In this document: positions 1 through 11,336 of the stretch, one piece after another | Layout of the letters: every line of letters begins with the position of its first letter | Position numbering within the stretch: the first letter of the stretch is position 1 | Source: Prosapia bicincta | Lineage: Eukaryota; Arthropoda; Insecta; Hemiptera; Cercopidae | Direction: 5' to 3' | Assembly (NCBI GenBank): GCA_036971475.1 | Contig: JBAIZL010000002.1 | Coordinates: 22,943,067-23,007,066 of the forward strand | DNA length: 64,000 nt | The notes under the pieces: model-generated | What the model was told of the DNA's origin: nothing | The model's database searches: none | The model's input: only the letters and a program-made list of their open reading frames with translations | Position numbers and translations under genes: made by a program

Positions 1-670
1 GTCCAACCATTAACTTGTCTTATTAGTCCAACCATTAACTTGTCTCATTAGTCCAACCATTAACTTGTCTTATTAGTCCAACCATTAACTTGTCTTATTA
101 GTCCAACCATTAACTTGTCTCATTAGTCCAACCATTAACTTGTCTCATTAGTCCAACCATTAACTTGTCTCATTAGTCCAACCATTAACTTGTCTCATTA
201 GTCCAACCATTAACTTGTCTCATTAGTCCAACCATTAACTTGTCTCATTAGTCCAACCATTAACTTGTCTCATTAGTCCAACCATTAACTTGTCTCATTA
301 GTCCAACCATTAACTTGTCTCATTAGTCCAACCATTAACTTGTCTCATTAGTCCAACCATTAACTTGTCTCATTAGTCCAACCATTAACTTGTCTCATTA
401 GTCCAACCATTAACTTGTCTCATTAGTCCAACCATTAACTTGTCTTATTAGTCCAACCATTAACTTGTCTTATTAGTCCAACCATTAACTTGTCTCATTA
501 GTCCAACCATTAACTTGTCTCATTAGTCCAACCATTAACTTGTCTCATTAGTCCAACCATTAACTTGTCTCATTAGTCCAACCATTAACTTGTCTTATTA
601 GTCCAACCATTAACTTGTCTCATTAGTCCAACCATTAACTTGTCTTATTAGTCCAACCATTAACTTGTCT
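1..670. repeat. 25-bp minisatellite array
   Basis: A perfect head-to-tail array of a 25-bp unit (gtccaaccattaacttgtct followed by catta or tatta) starts at base 1 and holds 26 complete units plus a final 20-bp partial unit. Phase is never lost. The only variation seen is C or T at unit position 21: T in units 1, 3, 4, 18, 19, 24 and 26, C in the others. This near-perfect homogeneity points to recent expansion. There are no spacers, so it is not a CRISPR array. The array continues off the left edge, and on the minus strand it lies downstream of the LINE fragment. Confidence 0.98.
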
Positions 671-779
671 TGCATTATATTACCCTAAATACTCGTATAA
701 CTAAAATTGCCATATAACTTTAGTTCTTGTCTGGACATTGTCAATCACATATATTTGATTAGAACTAGCACAACAATGC
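671..779. other. spacer between minisatellite and LINE fragment
   Basis: AT-rich sequence with no open frame of note. On the minus strand it lies between the last recognisable LINE codons and the minisatellite, so it may be the 3' untranslated region of that LINE. No poly-A run is visible at the junction. Confidence 0.4.
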
Positions 780-1240
780 ACTACACAACACAACACAACA
801 CAACACTAACTCAAATGGTTTGGTTCTCTTAAATCTTCTAACCATGGACTGGTTATCGAGATATTGAAGAGCCACTGTATTTGGATGAAGGCGAAGTATC
901 TTTTTATAGTTTTTGGGCATCTGGTTTTATTTCTTCTGTTATCGTCGGATCTCGGTGAATATCTTTGTTTTTTTACATACCAAGGGGCATTAACGATATT
1001 TCTCAGTACCTTATTTTGGAACATCTGAAGTACGCCTACATTAGATACCTTTGCAGGTCCCCACATTTGGTTGGCATAAAGGCAAACTGATTTCAAGATC
1101 TGATTGAAGATTTTTATTTTATTACATAATGAGAGATATGAGTTTCTACCCAAGGGCCAATACTGCCTACGATATATGATATTTAATTCCTCCTTATTTT
1201 TCTTGATGTAGTGTTTCCATCTTAGTTTAAATAAAATACA
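780..1240 (-). pseudogene. Jockey-type LINE fragment, C-terminal end of reverse transcriptase ORF, frameshifted
   Basis: Read on the minus strand, the frame entering near 1240 gives a KLRWKHYIKKNKEEL stretch, then an LGRNS motif, ILKSVCLYANQMWGPA, and the diagnostic FQNKVLRNIVNAPWYV. This is the post-catalytic region of Jockey-clade non-LTR retrotransposon polymerases. After APWYV the frame is disturbed. From about 905 down to 800 a different minus frame carries the expected ending (RLHPNTVALQYLDNQSMVRR, then KRTKPFEL), so at least one frameshift lies between about 905 and 975. The catalytic RT motifs and the endonuclease are absent. The longest single open frame (806-1153) begins at a TTG, not an ATG. 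This is a dead remnant, about 150 codons of a polymerase that normally has about 900. Confidence 0.85.
784..807. repeat. (ACAAC)n short tandem repeat
   Basis: A pentanucleotide run of about five units (acaac repeated). It sits exactly where the minus-strand LINE reading frame would be expected to end. The expansion may have replaced the original stop region. Confidence 0.8.
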
Positions 1241-1850
1241 TAACGGAGACGAAACAAGTTACTTCTTAACATGAAAGTAATGAGAATAACGAACAACTGG
1301 TGTCTCGTTTATTCTCGAAAGAGACGTATCTACAGATGATAAAAACATGGCTACTTATTAATGTGCAATGACAGATGTAGAAGATGGAGATTACTCGAAA
1401 CACGTCACGTCAGCTATGTGTAGCTAGATACAACTAGGAACAGATAAGATTGCGCTGAATTAGAAAGGGTTTTTAGTTAATTCTTTCAGGCCTTGACGCT
1501 CGAATAGATTGTCGAAAGCCTTACGTTTTTTTTATTAAAAGATAACATTAAATTTGTAAATGTGTTTTTTTTGAATTGTTTAAAATAAATTCCTTAGCTC
1601 TCTTTCGTTATAGGTTAATGTTTAAAGTTTACCATCCACGTTAAATTGCCTATATAGCGCCTTGTATTGTATGTTTCAGTTTGTAGTGTATATATACGTA
1701 TTCCGAAATTGGTACTTTGGGATTAAACCAACCACACTCTCTTATTTTAAAAAATAAGACAAACAAAGAAAAACTAACATAACCAAAGTGAAAAACAACT
1801 CTTTACAACAAAATACAAACTTACAATACATTACGGTGTCTTTTATTTCG
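1241..1850. other. AT-rich spacer with no recognised gene
   Basis: About 600 bp with T-runs and stops in all frames. One point of interest is about 1695-1750, where a ggtactttgggattaaac stretch reappears, diverged, in both arms of the neighbouring inverted repeat (2140-2190 minus, 4565-4612 plus). That makes it a third copy of a short piece of that element. Confidence 0.6.
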
Positions 1851-1867
1851 CCTAACCTAACCTAACC
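1851..1867. repeat. short interstitial CCTAA (insect telomere-like) tract
   Basis: Three and a half units of CCTAA, the complement of the arthropod telomere motif TTAGG, about 50 bp outside the long inverted repeat. It is too short to be a telomere. Such short tracts are common in insect genomes. Confidence 0.6.
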
Positions 1868-1915
1868 CTCCTCATTTCTAGGCAAATCCCATATCAGTCA
1901 TCTTAACACTTCAAA

Positions 1916-3041
1916 AACACAATAAACCCGCAAAGGAACGCAGCGGACAGCGTAATGCGACGCCAGGAATACCCGTACAGACAGCCTCACCGCTGGCCGC
2001 GGGGCGGGGGCGGGTCGGCGTCTCGCAATAACAGTTCAAGGATGAAGGGGAGCGTCGTGCGAGTAAACAATGTTTGACTTGTATTTACTATAAATGGTTT
2101 TAAATATTGTTGAACAAAAACCAACTGAATACAAACAGTTTTTGAAAAAATAGGGTGTGGTCTGTTTAATCCCAAAGTACCCCGAAATGCCCTTTCATCT
2201 TTCGAAAGAATACTTTCATCATTCTTTATCTCTAGCAGCCCCCCCCCATATTCCTACATGCCATTGTAAATGTGAAACGCTGCAATACCACAATCACGTC
2301 TCCCTATGACTGACAGATTTTTTTGTGTGTGGGGCGGCGTGGACAGTTGAAACAATCAAGTGTTCAGTCCGTCTGTTCAAAATTATAAGATATTCCTTTA
2401 TAAGTCGGGCCAACATCTTTGGAAAACGTCAAAATAAATTTGCACGCTCTCTGAACTTGTTTATCGTCTGAATCGCTACATAGAGTTTTATAAAGTTTTT
2501 AAATTTCAAGACGTCGCTGTCACTGCCTCAGAAATCTCGACGATAAAACAAATTATAACTTTGAAGATAAAGTCAGAGGAGGCTTGTACATGATTTATTT
2601 ATTTGCGCGTCGCGACTTGCATAAAACCCAGAAATGGCAGAATTAGTTTTACAATTTCCAGTCGTAACAATATAAGGTAAGTCGAATAGGCTTTTCCATT
2701 ATAACTTCGTTCTCTGGTGACGTCAAACCGTACATTGAAGTAAGCTACATAAAAACTTAAAATTAAAATAAGTTTTAAAACTTTCCTAGATTAAAATAAA
2801 CCTGTGATAGTTTTTGGACTAGTTTGTTCTTGTCAGCCGCAATGATTTTACAACCACAGTTCATGTCTTTGTTTTGTTTTCGCTCACCAAGTACACACTA
2901 TTTTATTAATTTTGTATTCTTTTACACGGTTTTTTGAGCTTCATCAATTTCTATTATATTTTTAAAGAAGAAAAACCGTCCCAAATTCAAAACGTTTCCT
3001 CAACATATTTTTGAGTAAAAATTATTTTACAAGTAATAACA
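1916..3041 (+). repeat. left arm of long inverted repeat
   Basis: This arm is the reverse complement of 3608-4829 over essentially its whole length. The outer end begins aacacaataaacccgcaaag and the inner end is acaagtaataaca. Differences are scattered substitutions, a homopolymer (9 C here against 11 G opposite) and an 89-bp block missing here but present in the other arm. The outer 150 bp are GC-rich (ccgcggggcgggggcgggtc), in contrast to the AT-rich interior. A 62-codon minus-strand frame at 1987-2175 resembles nothing known and is probably non-coding. Confidence 0.95.
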
Positions 3042-3607
3042 ATAAAAATATTGAAAAGAACCCCAATACCACAAAAATAATCAAAAATAACAAATAAGAC
3101 AAGTTACTTAAGATTAAACCCTTATGTACATTTCGATGACCATGTCATCATCATCAGAGGGTCTAGTTACAAAACACAATCTAGCACACAAGAAGTTACA
3201 AACTAGAATGATACCAATCGTTCTCCGTGGTCTCTATATATAGGCGTGAGGTAAGCTCCGCCCCCTCTCCGCCCTCTGCATTAGAGGAGATGGCCTATAA
3301 CAAGTGAAATAAGTTAGCTGATGCAGAAACAAATCTGTACCTAGCCTATTTTATTCCATCTTTATTCTTACACACTATAGGCCAAACCTTATATAAGGTG
3401 TACTTTATTGACGTCCTATGTTCTATATCCCTAATTACTCCGTGTTTATATTTAAACAAGTGTTCTGCATCTTTATTTCTACACAACGTGATTCAAGTCC
3501 CTACTGAGAGAGTACCTGAGAGACGGCCTACATTCTCTTATGACGGTTCTTCTCCATGCTAAACGAGTTACTTTAAACATACCTACAGCTTAACGCCTTC
3601 TATAAAC
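3042..3607. other. loop of the long inverted repeat
   Basis: This 566-bp single-copy centre separates the arms. It holds a minus-strand CTGATGA-hairpin-GAAA tail (3131-3157), a GC-rich pocket (about 3255-3280), and at 3280-3316 a 37-bp inverted copy of the start of the neighbouring 118-bp satellite. No protein is recognised. Confidence 0.8.
3131..3157 (-). ncRNA. hammerhead-like tail motif
   Basis: On the minus strand: CTGATGA, one T, a perfect 6-bp hairpin (GATGAC atg GTCATC), then GAAA. The order matches the conserved core and stem II of hammerhead ribozymes, which are known from Penelope-like retroelements. The extra T after CTGATGA is not canonical and no convincing stem I or III was found, so activity is not claimed. 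It may simply be the conserved end of a dispersed element. Confidence 0.35.
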
Positions 3608-4829
3608 TGTTATTACTTGTAAAATAATTTTTACTCAAAAATATGTTGAGGAAACGTTTTGAATTTGGGACGGTTTTTCTTCTTTAAAAATATAATAGAA
3701 ATTGATGAAGCTCAAAAAACCGTGTAAAAGAATACAAAATTAATAAAATAGTGTGTACTTGGTGAGCGAAAACAAAACAAAGACATGAACTGTGGTTGTA
3801 AAATCATTGCGGCTGACAAGAACAAACTAGTCCAAAAACTATCACAGGTTTATTTTAATCTAGGAAAGTTTTAAAACTTATTTTAATTTTAAGTTTTTAT
3901 GTAGCTTACTTCAATGTACGGTTTGACGTCACCAGAGAACGAAGTTATAATGGAAAAGCCTATTCGACTTACCTTATATTGTTACGACTGGAAATTGTAA
4001 AACTAATTCTGCCATTTCTGGGTTTTATGCAAGTCGCGACGCGCAAATAAATAAATCATGTACAAGCCTCCTCTGACTTTATCTTCAAAGTTATAATTTG
4101 TTTTATCGTCGAGATTTCTGAGGCAGTGACAGCGACGTCTTGAAATTTAAAAACTTTATAAAACTCTATGTAGCGATTCAGACGATAAACAAGTTCAGAG
4201 AGCGTGCAAATTTATTTTGACGTTTTCCAAAGATGTTGGCCCGACTTATAAAAGAATATCTTATAATTTTGAACAGACGGACTGAACACTTGATTGTTTC
4301 AACTGGTAAGTGTTTTGGCATTCTAAATTCATCGCAAACAATTCGATTATTCTGCACATATTACATGCGAAGATGTATGTCGGTAGTGTTTGTGTCCACG
4401 CCGCCCCACACACAAAAAAATCTGTCAGTCATAGGGAGACGTGATTGTGGTATTGCAGCGTTTCACATTTACAATGGCATGTAGGAATATGGGGGGGGGG
4501 GTAGGGCTGCTAGAGATAAAGAATGATGAAAGTATTCTTTCGAAAGATGAAAGGGCATTTCGGGGTACTTTGAGGTTAAACAGACCACACCCTATTTTTT
4601 CAAAAACTGTTTGTATTCAGTTGGTTTTTGTTCAACAATATTTAAAACCATCTATAGTAAATACAAGTCAAACATTGTTTACTCGCACGACGCTCCCCTT
4701 CATCCTTGAACTGTTATTGCGAGACACCGACCCGCCCCCGCCCCGCGGCCGGCGGTGAGGCTGTCTGTACAGGTATTCCTGGCGTCGCATTACGCTGTCC
4801 GCTGCGTTCCTTTGCGGGTTTATTGTGTT
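3608..4829 (-). repeat. right arm of long inverted repeat
   Basis: This is the reverse complement of 1916-3041 plus an 89-bp extra block at about 4306-4394. The outer end reads gggtttattgtgtt and passes directly into the 118-bp satellite. A TTAA lies across the outer boundary (4828-4831). The left end has a TTAA at 1903-1906, but 9 bp outside the arm, so no clean target-site duplication is established. Frames at 4233-4484 and 4441-4758 are open, but they match only the other arm. Confidence 0.95.
4306..4394. other. 89-bp indel between inverted-repeat arms
   Basis: The block begins gtaagtgttttggc and is absent from the opposite arm, where caactg joins tccacgcc directly. Its start looks like a 5' splice donor, but its end does not carry an AG under any placement of the breakpoint, so precise intron loss is not supported. 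A deletion from the left arm or an insertion into the right are both possible. Confidence 0.75.
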
Positions 4830-5412
4830 AACTTATTTCACTTGTTATAGACCATCTCCTCTAATCTTCTGATAAACCGTCTTTACCTACCTTCAGGTAA
4901 CCGTAGTTTTAATCTCTTTGTGTTGATGTTCATCAGAAGAATTATAAGAAACTTGTCACTTATTATAGTCTATCTGCTTTTATCTTCTGATAAACCGTTA
5001 TTACATTCCTTCAGGTAACCGTAGTTTTAGTCCCTTTGTGTTCATGTTCATCAGAAGGACCATGAAACACTTGTCGTAACTTGTTATAGTCTCTCTTCTT
5101 ATAAAACGTCATTCCATTCCATCAGGTAACCGTAGTTTTACTCTCTTTGTGTTCATGTCCATCAGAAGGACTATGAGAAACTTGTCACTTATTATAGTCT
5201 ATCTTCCTTACTCTTCTGATAAACCGTAATTACATTCCTTCAGGTAACCGTAGTGTTAATCTCTTTGTGGTCATGTCCATCAGAAGGACCATGGGCCCCT
5301 TTTCGTCACTTGTTATAGTCCTTCTTCTTTAATCTTCTTATAAACCGTCTATAGCTTCCTTCAGGAAACCGTAGTTTTGCTCTCTTTGTGTTCTTGTCCA
5401 TCAGAAGGACTG
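4829..5412 (+). repeat. 118-bp tandem satellite, about five diverged units
   Basis: The ttatag landmark recurs at 4845, 4963, 5084, 5192 and 5313, giving periods of 118, 121, 108 and 121 bp. Each unit carries cttctgataaaccgt, ttcaggtaaccgtagtttt and catcagaaggac. Units differ at many positions and one has an internal deletion, so this is an older, non-homogenised array. It starts exactly at the outer end of the right inverted-repeat arm. Confidence 0.9.
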
Positions 5413-5499
5413 AGACATCGTATACGTCTCATTTACAAGGTATGATTATAACTTCAAAATTTGAACACGATTGTAGACCCAGATTGAGTGGGGGATCAC
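5413..5499. other. junction between two satellites
   Basis: Short unassigned sequence between the last 118-bp unit and the first recognisable 121-bp monomer. No gene or motif seen. Confidence 0.5.
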
Positions 5500-6024
5500 C
5501 AATGTCTCCGCACAGTCATCTACTGATATATCCCACGGCAATTTCCTATTCGCCCTTTCCTATAAGAAGTGTGACATAAATGAATTTTCACAATCATCTA
5601 CTCAAATTGCCTACAGGAAACTTAACCTAAAGTTAATTCCTATAAGGAATGTAACATCAGTGACTGTGCACAATCATCTACTGACATTTCCTATCTGAAA
5701 CGTGACCTAAAGTTAATTCTGAGACACGCTCGCTACCTGTACTTTCCTATTCGCTCCTTTCCTATAAGATATGTGACATCAGACTCTCTGCACAATCATC
5801 TACTGAAATTTCCGACGAGAAAATTGACCTAAAGTTGATTCCAAATCACGAACCCTACCTGCACTTTCCTATTCGGATATTTTCTTTAAGAAATGTGATA
5901 TCAATGAATCTGCACAATCATCTACTGACATTTCCTACGGGAAAGTTTACCTAAAGTTAATTCCGAGTCACGCTCGCTACCTTCACTTTGCTATTCACCC
6001 CTTTACTTTAAGAAATGTGACATC

Positions 6025-6130
6025 AGCAGCTACAATGTGGCAACGCGGAGCTCGTGCTCACTCTCCTCTCAACTTGTAAATCACTAATAATTTGATGTAA
6101 ACATTCTATTTCTATTACATAAGAATAGTG
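6025..6130 (+). repeat. non-monomer block inside the 121-bp satellite, copy 1
   Basis: Between two monomers lies about 105 bp unrelated to the satellite: cagctacaatgtggcaacgc, a GC-rich gctcgtgctcactctcc, then AT-rich sequence ending acataagaatagtgacacc. The same block recurs at 9419, 11231 and 13047. Confidence 0.9.
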
Positions 6131-9100
6131 ACACCAGTGACTCTGCACAATCATCTACTGAACTTTCCTACGGGAAACGTGACCTAAAGATACCTCCGAG
6201 TCACGCTCACTACCTGTCCTTGCTTATTCGCCCTTTTTGTATAAGAAATGTGACATCAGTGACTGTGCATATTCATCTACTAATATTTCCTACGGGAAAC
6301 ATGACCTAAAGTTAATTCTGAGTCACGCTCGCTACCTGCACTTTGCTATTCACCCCTTTCCTATAAGGAATATTACATCAGTGACTGTACAAAATCATCT
6401 ACTGACATTTCCTATCTCAAACGTCACCTAAAGTAATTCTGAGTCACGCTCGCTACCTGCACTTTGCTATTCACCCCTTTCCTATAAGGAATGTGACATC
6501 AGTGACTGTGCACAATCATCTACTGACATTTCCTATCTGAAACGTGACCTAAAGTAATTCTGAGTCACGCTCGCTACCTGCACTTTGCTATTCCAACTCT
6601 TTCCTTTAAGAAATGAGACATCAGTTACTCTGTAGAAACATCTCTTAAAATGTCCTACAGGAAACGTGACCTAAAGCTAATTTCTAGTCACGCTTGCTAC
6701 CTGCACTTTGCTATTCACCCCTTTCCTATAAGGAATGTGACATCAGTGACTGTGCACAATCATCTACTGACATTTTCTATCTGAAACGTTACCTAAAGTT
6801 AATTCTGAGTCACGCTCGCTACCTGCACTTTGCTATTCACCCCTTTCCTATAAGGAATATTACATCAGTGACTGTACAAAATCATCTACTGACATTTCCT
6901 ATCTCAAACGTGACCTAATGTAATTCTGAGTCACGCTCGCTACCTGCACTTTGCTATTCACCCCTTTCCTATAAGGAATGTGACATCAGTGACTGTGCAC
7001 AATCATCTACTGACATTTCCTATCTGAAACGTTACCTAAAGTTAATTCTGAGTCACGCTCGCTACCTGCACTTTGCTATTCACCCCTTTCCTATAAGGAA
7101 TGTGACATCAGTGACTGTGCACAATCATCTACTGACGTTTTCTATCTGAAACGTGACCTAAAGTAATTGTGATTCACGCTCGCTACCTGCACTTTGCTAT
7201 TCACCCCTTTCCTATAAGGAATGTGACATTAGTAACTGTCCACAATCATCTACTGACATTTCCCATCTGAAACTTGACCTAAAGTAATTCTGAGTCACGC
7301 TCGCTACCTGCACTTTGCTATTCACCCCTTTCCTATAAGGAATGTGACATCAGTGACTGTGCACAATCATCTACTGACATTTCCTATCTGAAACGTGACC
7401 TAATGTAATTCTGAGTCACGCTCGCTACCTGCACTTTGCTATTCAAACCCTTTCCTTTAAGAAATGAGACATCAGTTACTCTGCACAAACATCTACTAAA
7501 ATGTCCTACAGGAAACTTGACCTAAAGCTAATTTCTAGTCACGCTTGCTACCTGCACTGTGCTATTCACCCCTTTCCTGTAAGGAATGTGACATCAGTGA
7601 CTGTGCACAATCATCTACTGACATTTCCTATCTGAAACTTGACCTAAAGTAATTCTGAGTCACGCTCGCTACCTGCACTTTGCTATTCACCCCTTTCCTA
7701 TAAGGAATGTGACATCAGTGACTGTGCACAATCATCTACTGACATTTCCTATCTGAAACGTGACCTAATGTAATTCTGAGTCACGCTCGCTACCTGCACT
7801 TTGCTATTCAAACCCTTTCCTTTAAGAAATGAGACATCAGTTACTCTGTAGAAACATCTCTTAAAATGTCCTACAGGAAACGTGACCTAAAGCTAATTTC
7901 TAGTCACGCTTGCTACCTGCACTTTGCTATTCACCCCTTTCCTATAAGGAATGTGACATCAGTGACTGTGCACAATCATCTACTGACATTTTCTATCTGA
8001 AACGTTACCTAAAGTTAATTCTGAGTCACGCTCGCTACCTGCACTTTGCTATTCACCCCTTTCCTATAAGGAATGTGACATCAGTGACTGTGCACAATCA
8101 TCTACTGACATTTCCTATCTGAAACGTGACCTAAAGTTAATTCTGAGTCACGCTCGCTACCTGCACTTTGCTATTCACCCCTTTCCTATAAGGAATGTGA
8201 CATCAGTGACTGTGCACAATCATCTACTGACATTTCCTATCTGAAACGTGACCTAAAGTAATTCTGATTCACGCTCGCTACCTGCACTTTGCCATTCACC
8301 TCTTTCCTATAAAGAATGTGACATCAGTGACTGTGGAGAATCATCTACTGATATTTAATATCTGAAACGTGACCTAAAGTAATTCTGAGTCACGCTCGCT
8401 ACTTGCACTTTGCCATTCACCCCTTTCCTATAAGTAATGTGACATCAGTGACTGTGCACAATCATCTACTAACATTTCCTATCTGAAACGTGACCTAAAG
8501 TAATTCTGAGTCACGCTCGCTACCTGCACTTTGCTATTCACCCCTTTCCTATAAGGAATGTGACATCAGTGACTGTGCACAATCATCTACTGACATTTCC
8601 TATTTGAAACATGACCTAAAATAATTCTGAGTCACGCTTGCTACCTGCACTTTGCTATTCACCCCTTTCCTATAAGGAATGTGACATTAGTGACTGTGCT
8701 AAATCACCTACTGACATTTCCTATCTGAAACGTGACCTAAAGTAATTCTGAGTCACGCTCGCTACCTGCGCTTTGGTATTCACCCCTTTCCTTTAAGGAA
8801 TGTGACATCTGTGACTGTGCACAATCATCTACTGACATTTCCTATCTGAAACGTGACCTAAAGTTATTTCCGAGTCACGCTCGCTACCTGCACTTTGCTA
8901 TTCACCCCTTTCCCATAAGGAATGCGACATGAGTGACTGTGCACAATTATCTACTGACATTTCCTATCTGAAACGTGACATAAAATTAATTCCGAGTCAC
9001 GCACGCTTACTGCACTTTCCAATTCGCTCCTTTCCTATAAGATATCTGACATCCGTGTCTCTGCACAATCATCTACTGACTATCCTACAAGAAACTTGAC

Positions 9101-9418
9101 CCAAAGTTGATTCCAAATCACAAACCCTACCTGCACTTTTCTGTTCGGACCTTTCCTTTAAGATATCTGACATCAGTGACTCTGGACAAACATCTACTGA
9201 AATTTCCTACGGGAAACGTGACCTAAAGTAATTCCGAGTCACGCTTGCTACCACCACTTTGCTAGTCACCCTTTTCCTATAAGGAATGTGACATCAGTGA
9301 CTGTGCACAATCATCTACTGACATTTCCTTTCTGAAACGCGACCTAAAGTTAATTCTGAGTCACGCTCGCTACCTGCACTTTTCTATTCACCTCTTTCCT
9401 CTAAGAAATGTGACTTCA

Positions 9419-9524
9419 GGCAGCTACAATATGGCAACGCGGCGCTCGTGCTCACTCTCCTCTCAACTTGTAAATCACTAATAATTTGATGTAAACATTC
9501 TATTTCTATTACATAAGAATAGTG
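9419..9524 (+). repeat. non-monomer block, copy 2
   Basis: Same block as 6025-6130, with a few substitutions (atatggcaacgcggcgctcg). It is the left member of the 1,812-bp duplicated pair. Confidence 0.9.
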
Positions 9525-11230
9525 ACACCAGTGACTGTGCACAATCATCTACTGACATTTCCTATCTGAAACGTGACCTAAAGTTAATTCTGTGTCACGC
9601 TCGCTACCTCCACTTTGCTAGTCACCCCTTTCCTTTAAGGAATGTGACATCTGTGACTGTGCACAATCATCTACTGATATTTCCTATCTGAAACGTGACC
9701 TAAAGTTAATTCTGAGTCACGCTCGCTACCTGCACTTTGCTATTCACCCCTTTCCTTTAAGGAATGTGACATCTGTGACTGTGCACAATCATCTACTGAC
9801 ATTTCCTATCTGAAACGTGACCTAAAGTAATTCTGAGTCACGCTCGCTACCTGCACTTTGCTATTCACCCCTTTCCTATAAGGAATGTGACATCAGTGAC
9901 TGTGCACAATCATCTACTGACATTTCCTATCTGAAACGTGACCTAAAGTTAATTCTGAGTCACGCTCGCTACCTGCACTTTGCTATTCACCCCTTTCCTA
10001 TAAGGAATGTGACATCAGTGACTGTGCACAATCATCTACTGACATTTCCTATCTGAAACGTGACCTAAAGTAATTCTGATTCACGCTCGCTACCTGCACT
10101 TTGCCATTCACCTCTTTCCTATAAAGAATGTGACATCAGTGACTGTGGAGAATCATCTACTGATATTTAATATCTGAAACGTGACCTAAAGTAATTCTGA
10201 GTCACGCTCGCTACTTGCACTTTGCCATTCACCCCTTTCCTATAAGTAATGTGACATCAGTGACTGTGCACAATCATCTACTAACATTTCCTATCTGAAA
10301 CGTGACCTAAAGTAATTCTGAGTCACGCTCGCTACCTGCACTTTGCTATTCACCCCTTTCCTATAAGGAATGTGACATCAGTGACTGTGCACAATCATCT
10401 ACTGACATTTCCTATTTGAAACATGACCTAAAATAATTCTGAGTCACGCTTGCTACCTGCACTTTGCTATTCACCCCTTTCCTATAAGGAATGTGACATT
10501 AGTGACTGTGCTAAATCACCTACTGACATTTCCTATCTGAAACGTGACCTAAAGTAATTCTGAGTCACGCTCGCTACCTGCGCTTTGGTATTCACCCCTT
10601 TCCTTTAAGGAATGTGACATCTGTGACTGTGCACAATCATCTACTGACATTTCCTATCTGAAACGTGACCTAAAGTTATTTCCGAGTCACGCTCGCTACC
10701 TGCACTTTGCTATTCACCCCTTTCCTATAAGGAATGCGACATGAGTGACTGTGCACAATTATCTACTGACATTTCCTATCTGAAACGTGACATAAAATTA
10801 ATTCCGAGTCACGCACGCTTACTGCACTTTCCAATTCGCTCCTTTCCTATAAGATATCTGACATCCGTGTCTCTGCACAATCATCTACTGACTATCCTAC
10901 AAGAAACTTGACCCAAAGTTGATTCCAAATCACAAACCCTACCTGCACTTTTCTGTTCGGACCTTTCCTTTAAGATATCTGACATCAGTGACTCTGGACA
11001 AACATCTACTGAAATTTCCTACGGGAAACGTGACCTAAAGTAATTCCGAGTCACGCTTGCTACCACCACTTTGCTAGTCACCCTTTTCCTATAAGGAATG
11101 TGACATCAGTGACTGTGCACAATCATCTACTGACATTTCCTTTCTGAAACGCGACCTAAAGTTAATTCTGAGTCACGCTCGCTACCTGCACTTTTCTATT
11201 CACCTCTTTCCTCTAAGAAATGTGACTTCA

Positions 11231-11336
11231 GGCAGCTACAATATGGCAACGCGGCGCTCGTGCTCACTCTCCTCTCAACTTGTAAATCACTAATAATTTG
11301 ATGTAAACATTCTATTTCTATTACATAAGAATAGTG
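11231..11336 (+). repeat. non-monomer block, copy 3
   Basis: Identical by eye to 9419-9524 and exactly 1,812 bp downstream, so it arose with the higher-order duplication rather than by a separate insertion. Confidence 0.9.

Noticed and set aside
1..670. CRISPR-like regular repeats
   Set aside because: The 25-bp units are directly adjacent with no spacers, and the context is eukaryotic.
4306..4394. Spliced intron present in one arm and lost from the other
   Set aside because: It has a donor-like start, but no breakpoint placement gives an AG end.
4233..4758. Open frames of 83 and 105 codons in the right inverted-repeat arm, and the 62-codon partner at 1987-2175
   Set aside because: Similarity between the arms is due to duplication of the DNA. 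No known domain, start context or codon pattern supports coding.
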